A stretch of 64,000 bases of DNA from JAPLKB01 sp964532465 (GTDB lineage Bacteria; Desulfobacterota; Syntrophorhabdia; Syntrophorhabdales; Syntrophorhabdaceae). The DNA lies in contig CAZHHX010000001.1 of the NCBI GenBank assembly GCA_964532465.1, positions 140,310 through 204,309 of the forward strand, written 5' to 3'. Numbering within the stretch: position 1 is the first letter of the stretch; each line of letters opens with the position of its first letter. A program made the translations under genes and the position numbers. Below, piece by piece: positions 50,590 to 59,078 of the stretch. Below the pieces are notes generated by a model. That model searched no databases, was not told the origin of the DNA, and saw only the letters and a list, made by a program, of their open reading frames with translations.

Positions 50590-52221
50590 ATGAAGAACTG
50601 GCTCAGCAATCTGCAGATGACAAAAAAATTATTGATTTCACCTCTTACTGCAATATTTTTTCTTCTTATATTCGGTCTTGTCTCCTATGCCGGATTTTTC
50701 CGACAGAAAGCGGCTCTTGACGATATTTTTCAAATAAGGTTTAAATATTTTCAGTCAACTGCGGATATGGTTACCAGCCTCAAAGAGATTCATGGAAATT
50801 TCTATAAAATCCTCAATTGGGTCGGTTCAAATTATGATCAAAAGAAGATAGATGCCTTCACAGAGCAGCAGTTCGCGACCTTAAAAAAGGTGACCGCCGA
50901 AATTGAGACAAATACCAAATCTGCCAGCCTGACAAAGGATGAAAAGGCCTATTTTCAGTCGGCTGCTAATCAATTGGGAAAATATCAGGAGGCGATAAAA
51001 CAAACTGTGGGATTGGATCAGGCTACAGCATCCATGATAATGACCCAGGCTGACGACCAATTCCAGATTATTGATAAAAATCTTGGTGAATTACTGACCC
51101 TTGAGAATAAACTGAGTAAGGATCAGTATGTTTCTTCAGGGAAGACCTTTGCCACGGTTTTCTTCATCTCGGTGCTTGTTTTTTTTGCGGCAGTAATATT
51201 GCCCTTTGTAATCAGCATAATTATGCGTGCCATTATTCTTGCGCCAATCAATAAGACTATAGAGGTAATAGAAAGTGTCGCCCGGGGTGACCTTACGAAG
51301 CGTATCGATGTTGCCTCAAAAGATGAAATAGGCGTGATGGCTACCAATTTTAATACCCTGACGGAGAAGCTTCATAGCGCAATCACCCAGGTGGCGAAAA
51401 GCAGCAATGACGTTTCATCCGCGGCAACCGATCTTGATACTGCCGCTGAACATATGGCAACCGGTGTCGAAGAAGCAGCCATGCAGGTAAATTCTGTGGC
51501 AGCAGCCAGCGAAGAGATGAGCAAAACATCTTCCGAAATCGCTCATAACTGCGTTATGGCAGCCAGGAGCTCAGAAAAGGCAAACGCTTCAGCCAGCGCG
51601 GGGGAAGTAATCATCCAGGAAACAATTCAGGTCATGAACCGCATTAATAAACGCGTACAGGAATCGGCAGAGATAATCCGGGGCCTTGGTGCCCGGTCTG
51701 ACCAGATCGGCGAAGTTGTCGGTCTCATCAACGACGTAGCTGACCAGACAAACCTCCTTGCCTTGAATGCTGCTATTGAAGCGGCCAGGGCAGGAGAACA
51801 CGGAAGAGGGTTTGCCGTTGTTGCCGATGAGGTGCGAAAGCTCGCTGAGAGAACGAGTAACGCAACAAAAGAAATCAGGGAAACGATCCAGTCTATGCAG
51901 ACAGAAACGAAAAAGGCTGTTGTGTCTATGAAAGAAGGAGTGAATGATGTGGGACAAGGCACAGCGGAAGCAGCAAAATCAGGTGACGCGCTCAAGGATA
52001 TTCTCCGGCAGATAAACACGGTGACATCAGAGATCAACCAGATAGCCGTCGCTTCCGAAGAGGAAACTGCCACAACAGACGAAATCGCTTCCAGTATCCA
52101 GCAGATTTCTCAGGTTATGCACGAAACAGCGAAGAGAATCCAGCAGAATGCCGAAGCGTCAGCTCAACTGGCCAATCTTTCACAGGAATTGCAGGGTATG
52201 GTAGGTCAGTTCAAGATATAA
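50590..52221 (+). CDS. methyl-accepting chemotaxis protein
   Basis: 543 residues. Helix 1 (about 12-33), a four-helix-bundle periplasmic domain to about 180, helix 2 (about 188-212), HAMP (IARGDLTKRIDVASKDEIGVMATNFN), then the signalling domain with the invariant hairpin GLINDVADQTNLLALNAAIEAARAGEHGRGFAVVADEVRKLAERT. No CheR-binding pentapeptide at the C-terminus. Ligand unknown. ATG 50590 follows CTGGAGGA. Confidence 0.95.
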   Translation: MKNWLSNLQMTKKLLISPLTAIFFLLIFGLVSYAGFFRQKAALDDIFQIRFKYFQSTADMVTSLKEIHGNFYKILNWVGSNYDQKKIDAFTEQQFATLKKVTAEIETNTKSASLTKDEKAYFQSAANQLGKYQEAIKQTVGLDQATASMIMTQADDQFQIIDKNLGELLTLENKLSKDQYVSSGKTFATVFFISVLVFFAAVILPFVISIIMRAIILAPINKTIEVIESVARGDLTKRIDVASKDEIGVMATNFNTLTEKLHSAITQVAKSSNDVSSAATDLDTAAEHMATGVEEAAMQVNSVAAASEEMSKTSSEIAHNCVMAARSSEKANASASAGEVIIQETIQVMNRINKRVQESAEIIRGLGARSDQIGEVVGLINDVADQTNLLALNAAIEAARAGEHGRGFAVVADEVRKLAERTSNATKEIRETIQSMQTETKKAVVSMKEGVNDVGQGTAEAAKSGDALKDILRQINTVTSEINQIAVASEEETATTDEIASSIQQISQVMHETAKRIQQNAEASAQLANLSQELQGMVGQFKI

Positions 52222-52502
52222 TATTATTTGACCATTTTCCGGCAGGCATGGGGTCAAAAAAAAGCTCTTGAAACAGTATCTTATTAAAATTATCCGCGCT
52301 CTTCGGCATATTTGAGCTCAATTCTTTTGCAGAGCTTTTCAGGAAACTACAAACCTGATCTGTGCCATTTTTAGGAACAATATCCGGGCCTGCCGGGAAC
52401 AACATTCCTGGCGGGAGGAGCATGGGATTTCCCCCTTGAATCCTTATTTACCCATCAGGAAAACATCCTCAATGTGAATAAGAGGAATTTTATAAAAGCA
52501 TA
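52222..52502. other. gap between chemoreceptor and zinc-ribbon gene
   Basis: No gene or clear structure. A 70-codon minus-strand frame (52211-52423) overlaps the chemoreceptor end and has no recognisable features. CCGGGCCTGCCGGG near 52386 is a small GC-rich palindrome. Confidence 0.4.
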
Positions 52503-53321
52503 TTAAGGTTTGATCTTCTCTTCAGCCATATTACCCGTTGAATCAATAGAATATATTTTATCGCATTCAGGATGTTTTGCTGTTATTGACAGGTCATTCT
52601 TTGCCATGCCTTTAATATGGACTAGAACTTTTTCTGTTTTATGAAAACCATATTCTTTTAACTCATCAATGGTATTGATCTTTCCTTTAGGGTGATCCGC
52701 AAAGTAAGTCTGAGAAGCTACGTAGGCATTTTTCAAATCTGCTTTTACTGCAGCGCATTGCGCCTTAGTCTTGAATGCAGCGAACTGGGGAATCGCAATA
52801 GCTGCGAGAATACCAACAACCGTTAACAGCAATATCGGCGCTAATATTACGGCAACGCTATTTGTACCACCTTGACGAGCAATGTTTACAGCTTTTTGTA
52901 TATCAGTGAAAGAGGGCGGCAGACTGATTTCAAGAAGCTTTTTCTTTGCATGTTTATAATAAATATAGTTACCGGTAAAACCGAAAACAATCATAAGGAT
53001 AAAATTAACAAAGGGAATGGCTGAAAGAACGAAAACAAGCAACGCCCAGAGGTAAAGCTTTCTGTAGAGCATCCAGTAGAATGGCACAAAAAAGGCCGGC
53101 CAATGCCATGTTACTGAAAAGCTGTCAATTCCGTTAATGTTAAATTTCTTGAATTTTGGTAAATATTTATCTGCATTATTGCCGATAAAAGTATCATATT
53201 CCCGGTTCATTGTTGCTGACCTTTGGCCGTCACTCTGAATATTTGATAATATATCACTGCAATCCAGACAAAAGGAACTGCCTTCTACTGCCTGCTTACC
53301 GCACTTTGCACAATAAGACAT
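52503..53321 (-). CDS. zinc-ribbon/DUF2628-like/pilin-like fusion protein
   Basis: 272 residues. MSYCAKCGKQAVEGSSFCLDC is an N-terminal zinc ribbon (C4, C7, C18, C21). Residues 70-135 (WPAFFVPFYWMLYRKLYLWALLVFVLSAIPF) are a DUF2628-type double membrane segment. The C-terminal part begins with VVGILAAIAIPQFAAFKTKAQCAAVKADLKNA, which looks like the N-terminal helix of a type IV pilin without prepilin site, and continues into a globular domain. Function unknown. Start ATG 53321 with GGGGAGGTAATT. Confidence 0.82.
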   Translation of the reverse strand: MSYCAKCGKQAVEGSSFCLDCSDILSNIQSDGQRSATMNREYDTFIGNNADKYLPKFKKFNINGIDSFSVTWHWPAFFVPFYWMLYRKLYLWALLVFVLSAIPFVNFILMIVFGFTGNYIYYKHAKKKLLEISLPPSFTDIQKAVNIARQGGTNSVAVILAPILLLTVVGILAAIAIPQFAAFKTKAQCAAVKADLKNAYVASQTYFADHPKGKINTIDELKEYGFHKTEKVLVHIKGMAKNDLSITAKHPECDKIYSIDSTGNMAEEKIKP

Positions 53322-53420
53322 AATTACCTCCCCAGGTATTTTCCGGTTTATGTATTTAAGCCAAGCACCCTTTCCGCATTTTTGTGCGCAATTTTTTCCA
53401 GGTCAATTTTGCCGATGGGA
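53322..53420. other. flank of element copy C
   Basis: Upstream region of the zinc-ribbon gene. No promoter could be fixed with confidence. Confidence 0.3.
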
Positions 53421-53690
53421 AAACACACCATTTTCAAGAACCTTCTTTTTTTGACCTCCTGTACTCCAGAATAAACATTTTTATAAAGGATTCTATGTTT
53501 TTATTCACGTTGAATAAAAAATATACTTAATTGTCCTGACCAAAGCCTGTATTGCCTTTACAGAGATTTCACTCTTTGCTCCAAATGTTGGAGCAGATGC
53601 TGCGGACACAGTTTCTGTATGTGTCAATTATGCAAGAATCATGAATTTTATATTTCATCTTGTTCCAACACAGAGTTGAGCAAGAGGCAT
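53421..53690 (-). repeat. Three-hairpin element, copy C
   Basis: Minus orientation. H3 (53498-53520) has arms TTTTTATTCA/TGAATAAAAA and loop CGT. H2 (53577-53595) has arms TGCTCCAA/TTGGAGCA and loop ATG. H1 (about 53602-53618) is decayed: CGGACA-CAG-TTTCTG with one mismatch and one wobble. AGAAGGTTCTTGAAAATGG at the 3' end is shared with copy A. Confidence 0.8.
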
Positions 53691-53702
53691 GCGCATTTTC
53701 CT

Positions 53703-53719
53703 GCCGATTGGCTCCAGCG
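53703..53719. repeat. 17 bp direct repeat, copy 1
   Basis: GCCGATTGGCTCCAGCG, identical to 54423-54439. The two copies bracket the PIN toxin-antitoxin genes. Confidence 0.75.
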
Positions 53720-53724
53720 GCTTT

Positions 53725-53949
53725 CTATGCTCTTTCTCTTGACTCACGAATCGCCTCCACTATTTCCTGCTTGGTGATGCCTTTGCCCAGGCCCGGAATA
53801 TCAAAGGGGGAACGGCGAGGACGAGCCAATTGGGGAACGATGGCGTACATATCACCTTTTCGACGACGTATAACAACTTCTTCAGTTTTGGATTCTTCGA
53901 GGATATTTGCCAGTTTTTCTCTGGCTTCAGAGTACGTATAGATTTTCAT
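53725..53949 (-). CDS. antitoxin, Phd/YefM-like
   Basis: 74 residues. MKIYTYSEAREKLANILEESKTEEVVIRRRKGDMYAIVP matches the DNA-binding half of Phd/YefM antitoxins (YSEAR-x-x-L, then the xxxI-x-R-KG turn). The C-terminus (KQEIVEAIRESRERA) is the toxin-binding helix. It lies three bases downstream of the PIN toxin, the reverse of the usual antitoxin-first order. Confidence 0.85.
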   Translation of the reverse strand: MKIYTYSEAREKLANILEESKTEEVVIRRRKGDMYAIVPQLARPRRSPFDIPGLGKGITKQEIVEAIRESRERA

Positions 53950-53952
53950 AAT

Positions 53953-54342
53953 TTATGTTACCACCTTTATTGCCAGACTCTTTGCTACCTGACACATGCG
54001 AGCATCGAGACTAATAAGAGGCAATTTTGTTTCGAGGCAACACTGGAGGTAGAATGCATCATATGCATAAATATTGAACTTCACAGCTATTTTTATTGAA
54101 TCGTATATCTTTACGGGCAGAAGTCTTACCGGGATTCTTTGTGAAATATTGAAAGCGCTAAGAGTCTCCATGTCAGTTATCCGCCCTTTTTTCCTGACCG
54201 CCATGAGTGCATTAGCAATTTCATAGGGAAGGATTTCAGGTGAAACCACGCCGTAGCCTGTTGTCCTCTCTATAACCCATTCACGAGACTCCTCGTCCAA
54301 AATTACAGCCAGAAATGAACTTGCATCAGAAACCATCTCCAT
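53953..54342 (-). CDS. PIN domain toxin (VapC-type)
   Basis: About 129 residues. VSDASSFLAVILDEE gives the first PIN acid, LPYEIANALMAVRKKGRIT the glutamate, and YAYDAFYLQCCLETKLPLISLDARM the later acids, so the metal site of a PIN ribonuclease is complete. Start uncertain: ATG 54342 or 54336; TTG 54357 is less likely. Paired with the Phd-like antitoxin. VapC toxins cut tRNA or rRNA; the target here is unknown. Confidence 0.85.
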   Translation of the reverse strand: MEMVSDASSFLAVILDEESREWVIERTTGYGVVSPEILPYEIANALMAVRKKGRITDMETLSAFNISQRIPVRLLPVKIYDSIKIAVKFNIYAYDAFYLQCCLETKLPLISLDARMCQVAKSLAIKVVT

Positions 54343-54422
54343 ATTCAATTTGTACAACTCATTTTATCAGTTGTCAATATATTTTTGGTATAATAAAAAA
54401 TCAGCCAGAGGCTTGATTTCAG

Positions 54423-54439
54423 GCCGATTGGCTCCAGCG
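54423..54439. repeat. 17 bp direct repeat, copy 2
   Basis: GCCGATTGGCTCCAGCG, 720 bases from copy 1 at 53703. It is also the 3' end of three-hairpin copy D, where copy A instead has its attC-like site. Confidence 0.75.
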
Positions 54440-54792
54440 ATTGGAACTTTTCTGCCTCTATCTGCCTCTCCATGTTTTTGTTTTATTATATCTTCTATAC
54501 CGTTTTTTGTCTTTATTCTTATCTCAACTTTCAATAAGACAGGAAACACACTATTTTTAAGAACCTTCTTTCTTTGCCCTCCTGTACTCCAAAAAAGACA
54601 TTTCTAAAAATGGTTATATGCTTTCGTTCACAGTGAACAAAAAATTATTTAATTATCTAAACCACAGCCTGTATTGGTTTTACAGAGATTTAACTTTTTG
54701 CTCTCACTGTGAGAGCACATGCTACAGACACGTTGTCTGTATGTTTCAATTATATAAGAATCATGACTTTTTATTCCATCTGGTTCCAGCAT
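54440..54792 (-). repeat. Three-hairpin element, copy D
   Basis: Minus orientation. H3 (54623-54641) has arms TTCGTTCA/TGAACAAA with one mismatch and loop CAG. H2 (54699-54717) has arms TGCTCTCA/TGAGAGCA and loop CTG. H1 (54723-54741) has arms TACAGACA/TGTCTGTA and loop CGT. Homology to copy A extends about 100 bases past the hairpins (TCTTATTGAAAGTTGA and onward), so A and D are the long versions. Confidence 0.85.
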
Positions 54793-54895
54793 AAAGCCAG
54801 CGTGACGTTTTGCGGATGCGTTGGAATGCCTTGATTGGGCAGCTTGTTACCTATGTCCCCGTTCGGTCACTGTTATTTAACCGGTTTTGATTTTT

Positions 54896-54934
54896 ATCCC
54901 TTCCTGAAGGGTGATATTCTCTTCAGGAAGGGAT
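54896..54934 (-). terminator. strong hairpin after the second sCache gene
   Basis: ATCCCTTCCTGAAG and CTTCAGGAAGGGAT form a perfect 14 bp stem with an 11-base loop, six bases beyond the sCache stop. No clear T-run, so the terminator call rests on position and stem strength. Confidence 0.65.
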
Positions 54935-54939
54935 AATTC

Positions 54940-55398
54940 TTACTGGAATAAACCGGATAGGGTGTACATATCCGTTCCTTCAACTCTCTGGACCCATGAT
55001 TTTTTCGGCTGCACCTTTTTGGTTGCAGGATTTGTCCAGACGTACGTTACCCAGCCGCTCCCTTTTGTTTTGACAATCTCAATCATTTCCTTTATAAATG
55101 GCTTTCCGTTCGCATCCTTCAATTCCATGTGATTCTGACCCACAATCTTCGGTGATACAGGATTTGCCAGAAGTACCCCGGTAAGGTCCTGCATTGTTAC
55201 ATACATCTCACCTTTTACAAATTGGCCTTTAGGGTTATTGAGCTCTGCAATTCCTTTATCCTTACCATTTGCCTTCACATACGCAGCGGCTTTTTCACCA
55301 AGGGCCTTTGCTTCTTCAAGCGTCGCTGCCTGAACAGCGTATGCTCCAAAAATGAAAACCATTGCTACCAGAACTAAACTAATTAAACTTCTTTTCAT
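54940..55398 (-). CDS. periplasmic single-Cache protein, paralogue of 50045
   Basis: 152 residues after choosing ATG 55398 (MKRSLISLVLVAMVFIFGAYAVQA signal peptide; AAAGGAGG upstream). The longer frame to 55566 has no support. ELNNPKGQFVKGEMYV, VGQNHMELKDANGKPFIKEMIEIVKTKGSGWVTYVWTNPATKKVQPKKSWVQRV matches the other copy almost throughout; the part between (MQDLTGVLLANP versus NNFEGICQAHG) differs and may set ligand choice. No transducer domain. Confidence 0.88.
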   Translation of the reverse strand: MKRSLISLVLVAMVFIFGAYAVQAATLEEAKALGEKAAAYVKANGKDKGIAELNNPKGQFVKGEMYVTMQDLTGVLLANPVSPKIVGQNHMELKDANGKPFIKEMIEIVKTKGSGWVTYVWTNPATKKVQPKKSWVQRVEGTDMYTLSGLFQ

Positions 55399-55883
55399 GT
55401 AAAACCTCCTTTGGTTTATTGTTACCAAACCACAGTCGTCAGACTGTGAGGGTAGTCTTTGCAGTTCTTGCTGCTGAGTAATGTATCTCTTATATTGTCG
55501 GCAAAGTTTAATATATATTAAGGCCGACTCTGTGTTATGAATCAATGATAATGTTCGATATTCCATATTTAAGGCTCAATATTTGAGCCACATTCATCGG
55601 GATAGAAGAATCTGCTTGAACCTGCTCTTCCATGAAAGAGACTAAAACCAGCAGTTCATCAAGGAACGTCTTGATATCTTATTTAGCGTTCATCCCGGTC
55701 TTTTTCTCAAAATATGATTTTGTCTTTTGTAAGACAGCAACCTTCTTTTTCATAGGCATAGGTTTCGATGTTGATTTCCCCCCGACTAAGACACTCGAGG
55801 GCAGACCCCCGGCTTCAGCACCCGAGGGCAGGTGTTTGGCTTTTTTATACGCGGTAAACATCTTCTCTGGAACGTTAAAAAAG
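55399..55883. other. gap upstream of the second sCache gene
   Basis: Divergent region of nearly 500 bases. CGAGGGCAG occurs twice (55796 and 55823). A 71-codon minus-strand frame (55679-55894) rich in lysine overlaps it; it has no ribosome site I trust and no domain. No RNA gene seen. Confidence 0.4.
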
Positions 55884-55924
55884 TTGACAAGCAATGCCTT
55901 TGTGGGCTATTCTAAAACGTTTTA
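55884..55924 (+). promoter_or_regulatory. promoter and operator of the oxidoreductase operon
   Basis: TTGACA (55884-55889), 18 bases, TATTCT (55908-55913), with the perfect palindrome TAAAACGTTTTA (55913-55924) on the start point. A central CG flanked by A/T runs recalls LacI/CcpA-type operators. It is 55 bases ahead of the ferredoxin gene. Confidence 0.6.
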
Positions 55925-55978
55925 AAACCGGTAAGAATAAGGATCAGGAAACTTTAAATTTAAGGTAAGTGCTTATTA

Positions 55979-56188
55979 ATGAAGGCTTATATAAATATTG
56001 ATCAGGAACGCTGCAAGGGATGTCTGCTCTGCATGGAGTTTTGTCCCAAGCAGGCCATAATTCTCTCAAACACGCTTAACGCTAAAGGTTATTTTGTTGC
56101 TTCTTTTGAAACAGAAAAGGAATGCACGGGGTGTGCTTCCTGCGCGGTCATGTGCCCGGAAACAGCAATCGAGGTGTATAAAAGTTGA
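55979..56188 (+). CDS. korD: 2-oxoacid:ferredoxin oxidoreductase, ferredoxin-like (delta) subunit
   Basis: 69 residues with two [4Fe-4S] motifs: CKGCLLCMEFCP and CTGCASCAVMCP. Passes electrons from the thiamine subunit to external ferredoxin. First gene of a delta-alpha-beta-gamma operon; overlaps the next gene by four bases. The substrate could be 2-oxoglutarate or branched 2-oxoacids; 'kor' is used by similarity of layout. Confidence 0.88.
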   Translation: MKAYINIDQERCKGCLLCMEFCPKQAIILSNTLNAKGYFVASFETEKECTGCASCAVMCPETAIEVYKS

Positions 56189-57255
56189 GAAAGCTGATGA
56201 GCGGCAATGCCGCACTCGGAGAAGCGGCTGTACTTGCCGGATGCACCTGTTACTTCGGTTATCCCATAACCCCCCAGAACGAACTTACGGAATATATGGC
56301 GAAGAGGGTTCCGGAAACAGGCGGGGTTTTTATCCAATCCGAGAGTGAAATTGCCGCGATAAACATGGTCCTGGGAGCAAGCGTGGCAGGCGCCCGCGCA
56401 ATGACATCATCCAGCAGCCCCGGCATCAGCCTGAAACAGGAAGGAATCTCCTATCTTGCCGCAGATGAACTTCCGGCAGTAATTGTTAATATGGTGAGAG
56501 GAGGCCCGGGAATGGGCAATATTTCTCCTGCTCAATCGGATTATTTACAGGCTACCCGCGGCGGCGGTCACGGGGATTATAAGACAATTGTTCTCGCACC
56601 GGCTTCAGTGCAGGAACTTACCGATTTAGTACCCCTTGCCTTTGATCTTGCCGATGAATACAGAAACCCTGTGATTATACTGGGTGACGGCATGCTCGGT
56701 CAGATGATGGAACCGGTGAGCTTTGATAATATCAAACCGAAGAAAGATTTCCCGAAAGATTATATTTTGACTGGCGCGAAGGGAAGACCTTCGAGGATGA
56801 TCCGGTCACTGCTTTTCGATACAAAGGAAGAAGAAGAGCATAACTGGAAGCTCTTCCGCAAATATCAGCGCATGGAGCAAAACGAAGTCCGGTACGAAAC
56901 ATTTCTCATTGATGACGCGGAGATGATAATTATTGCTTACGGCATTGCGGCGCGAATCGCGAAAGGAGCCATAAAGAGACTTCGCCAGGAAAACCTGAAA
57001 GTCGGCATGATCCGCCCGATAACCGTCTGGCCTTTCCCGATGAAGTTCATTCAGGAAACAGCTCAGCAGGTCAGTGATTTTTTCGTTTTTGAAATGAGCA
57101 CCGGTCAATTAATAGAAGATGTAAAACTTGCCCTTAACGGCAAAGGACATATTCACTTTTACGGCAGGCCCGGCGGCGTTATTCCCACACCAGTCGAATT
57201 GTCCCGTATCGTATCGCGCCATTGTTATCAGGCAGCGCACCGGAGGAAAAAATAG
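56185..57255 (+). CDS. korA: 2-oxoacid:ferredoxin oxidoreductase subunit alpha
   Basis: 356 residues. LMSGNAALGEAAVLAGCTCYFGYPITPQNE is the N-terminal signature, FIQSESEIAAINMVLGASVAGARAMTSSSSPGISLKQEG the pyrimidine-binding domain, and KVGMIRPITVWPFP the domain II strand. Start TTG 56185 (GAGGTG eight bases upstream); ATG 56197 is an alternative. Confidence 0.93.
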   Translation: MRKLMSGNAALGEAAVLAGCTCYFGYPITPQNELTEYMAKRVPETGGVFIQSESEIAAINMVLGASVAGARAMTSSSSPGISLKQEGISYLAADELPAVIVNMVRGGPGMGNISPAQSDYLQATRGGGHGDYKTIVLAPASVQELTDLVPLAFDLADEYRNPVIILGDGMLGQMMEPVSFDNIKPKKDFPKDYILTGAKGRPSRMIRSLLFDTKEEEEHNWKLFRKYQRMEQNEVRYETFLIDDAEMIIIAYGIAARIAKGAIKRLRQENLKVGMIRPITVWPFPMKFIQETAQQVSDFFVFEMSTGQLIEDVKLALNGKGHIHFYGRPGGVIPTPVELSRIVSRHCYQAAHRRKK

Positions 57256-57995
57256 TGAAACCGGTCTACACCCGCCCGAAATCTCTCAAAGAAGCCCATT
57301 TCCACTACTGTCCCGGATGCGGTCACGGCATTATAAATCGTCTTATTGCCGAGATAGTTGATGAGATGGAACTCAGGGACACAATCATATGCGTGGCGCC
57401 GGCCGGATGCGGAATGCTCATCTATAATTATTTTGATATAGACACCCTTGAATCTGCTCATGGCAGAGGCGCTGCTGTAGCAACAGGCATAAAAAGAGCA
57501 AGGCCGGAAAATCTCGTTTTTTCATATCAGGGAGACGGCGATCTTGCCGCTATCGGAACTGCTGAGGGTTTTCATGCCGCAAACAGGGGCGAACTGATTA
57601 CGGTGATTTTTGTAAATAATGGTGTCTACGGCATGACCGGGGGACAGATGGCGCCCACGACCCTGCATAAGCAGGTAACAACAACCACCCCTTTAGGGAG
57701 GGATTCAAATCTGGCAGGTCATCCGGTAAAAATCTGTGAGGTTTTCGCGCTTCTTGAAGGCACGTCCTATCTTGAACGGGTAGCGGTAAATAAGCCTTCG
57801 GCGATTATCAAAGCGAAAAAAGCCATTGCGAAAGCGTTCCGGCACCAGCTAAAGGGTACAGGCTTTTCACTTGTTGAAATACTTTCTCCCTGTCCGACAA
57901 ACTGGAAGATGGGCGCTGTTGAATCATGCAAGTGGATCGATGATGTTATGAGCAAGCAATTCCCCCTGGGTGTCATTAAAGAGGTGCCATGCTGA
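57255..57995 (+). CDS. korB: 2-oxoacid:ferredoxin oxidoreductase subunit beta
   Basis: About 246 residues; binds thiamine diphosphate. HYCPGCGHGIINRLIAE, GDGDLAAIGTAE with the following N-containing NNGVYGMTGGQMAPTT are the TPP motif. GTG 57255 follows GGAGGAAAAAATA and overlaps the korA stop by one base; the frame to 57222 lies within korA. Confidence 0.94.
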   Translation: MKPVYTRPKSLKEAHFHYCPGCGHGIINRLIAEIVDEMELRDTIICVAPAGCGMLIYNYFDIDTLESAHGRGAAVATGIKRARPENLVFSYQGDGDLAAIGTAEGFHAANRGELITVIFVNNGVYGMTGGQMAPTTLHKQVTTTTPLGRDSNLAGHPVKICEVFALLEGTSYLERVAVNKPSAIIKAKKAIAKAFRHQLKGTGFSLVEILSPCPTNWKMGAVESCKWIDDVMSKQFPLGVIKEVPC

Positions 57996-58528
57996 TAAGA
58001 ACAATCTTTTCGGGATTCGGCGGCCAGGGAGTTCTTTCTATGGGTTTTACCCTTGCGAACGCGGCTATGTTTGAAGGGAAATATGTTACATACCTGCCGT
58101 CCTACGGCGTAGAGGTACGGGGTGGAACTGCCAATTGTACGGTTGTGGTATCCGATGAAGAAATTGCCTCGCCGGTTGCGTCAGAACCGGATTTTGTTGT
58201 TGCCATGAACCAGCCTTCCTTCGCGCGGTTTCAGAGTATCCTTCAGTCAGGCGGCCTGCTCTGCGCGAATTCTTCGATTGTGGATACATCGGCTGCCAGA
58301 AGGGATATTGAGGTTTTAAACGTACCGACAAGCGAGCTTGCGGAAAAGCTCGGGACAATAAAAGTTGCAAATATGATTATGCTGGGAGCATTTATCAGGG
58401 CAAGCGATATTATCTCCTTTGACTTTGTGATAAAACACCTTACCGAAATACTTGGCGAGGGAAAGTCGAAACTGATAAAGATGAATAAGGAAGCTCTCGA
58501 TCTCGGTTTTAACTATATAAACGAGTAA
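57989..58528 (+). CDS. korC: 2-oxoacid:ferredoxin oxidoreductase subunit gamma
   Basis: 179 residues. FSGFGGQGVLSMGFTLANAAMFEGKYVTYLPSYGVEVRGGTANCTVVVSD is the CoA-binding gamma subunit start. Overlaps korB by seven bases. Completes the four-subunit enzyme, which makes acyl-CoA or runs reductively to fix CO2. Confidence 0.93.
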   Translation: MLIRTIFSGFGGQGVLSMGFTLANAAMFEGKYVTYLPSYGVEVRGGTANCTVVVSDEEIASPVASEPDFVVAMNQPSFARFQSILQSGGLLCANSSIVDTSAARRDIEVLNVPTSELAEKLGTIKVANMIMLGAFIRASDIISFDFVIKHLTEILGEGKSKLIKMNKEALDLGFNYINE

Positions 58529-58649
58529 CTGCCCGGCTTGCTTGAGGCAGGGCTTCAGGCTTCCCGTTAATTATTACGGACAGTCACAGAGCCCTAAGTC
58601 TGTTAAATTGTCCCGACCCATAGTAAGTTAAGTATAAAGGAGCAAGAAA

Positions 58650-59078
58650 ATGGTCATCAAACAGATATCAATCAGTCTTGAAAATGCACCGGGCGCGTTG
58701 TCGGGTGTAAGCGAGATTCTTGGGCGGGAAGGCGTAAATATACGCGCCATATCCGTTGCCGATACTTCGGATATCAGCACGGTCCGTTTTGTCGTTGATG
58801 ACCCTGTTAAAGCAAAAAATATTTTAAAAGCTAACGGTTATTCTCCGAAGGAGACAGATGTCCTTGCTGTTGAGACGCCTGACCACGCAGGCGGATTGAA
58901 CGCGGTCCTTAAACCGTTAAAAAACGCCGGCATCAATGTTCATTACCTTTACCCGCACCTGGGACGGGTAAGCAACAGCGCAATCGTCATACTCGGAGTG
59001 GACAAAACAGAGGAAGCACAGAAAGTTTTAAAACAGAACTGGGTTCACACTGTGGGAAAAGAAGTATACAACATATAA
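58650..59078 (+). CDS. tandem ACT domain protein
   Basis: 142 residues comprising two ACT domains: ISLENAPGALSGVSEILGREGVNIRAISVADTSDISTVRFVVDD and VETPDHAGGLNAVLKPLKNAGINVHYLYPHLGRVSNSAIVILGVDK. No enzyme domain, so an allosteric or amino-acid sensing protein. Such proteins often accompany indolepyruvate or phenylacetate-CoA ligase genes. AAGGAG before ATG 58650; 121 bases after korC. Confidence 0.9.
   Translation: MVIKQISISLENAPGALSGVSEILGREGVNIRAISVADTSDISTVRFVVDDPVKAKNILKANGYSPKETDVLAVETPDHAGGLNAVLKPLKNAGINVHYLYPHLGRVSNSAIVILGVDKTEEAQKVLKQNWVHTVGKEVYNI

Noticed and set aside
52211..52423. 70-codon minus-strand frame
   Set aside because: Overlaps the chemoreceptor end, no ribosome site, no recognisable domain.
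55679..55894. 71-codon minus-strand frame, lysine-rich
   Set aside because: No ribosome site or family. It runs over the direct CGAGGGCAG repeat and the kor promoter region.
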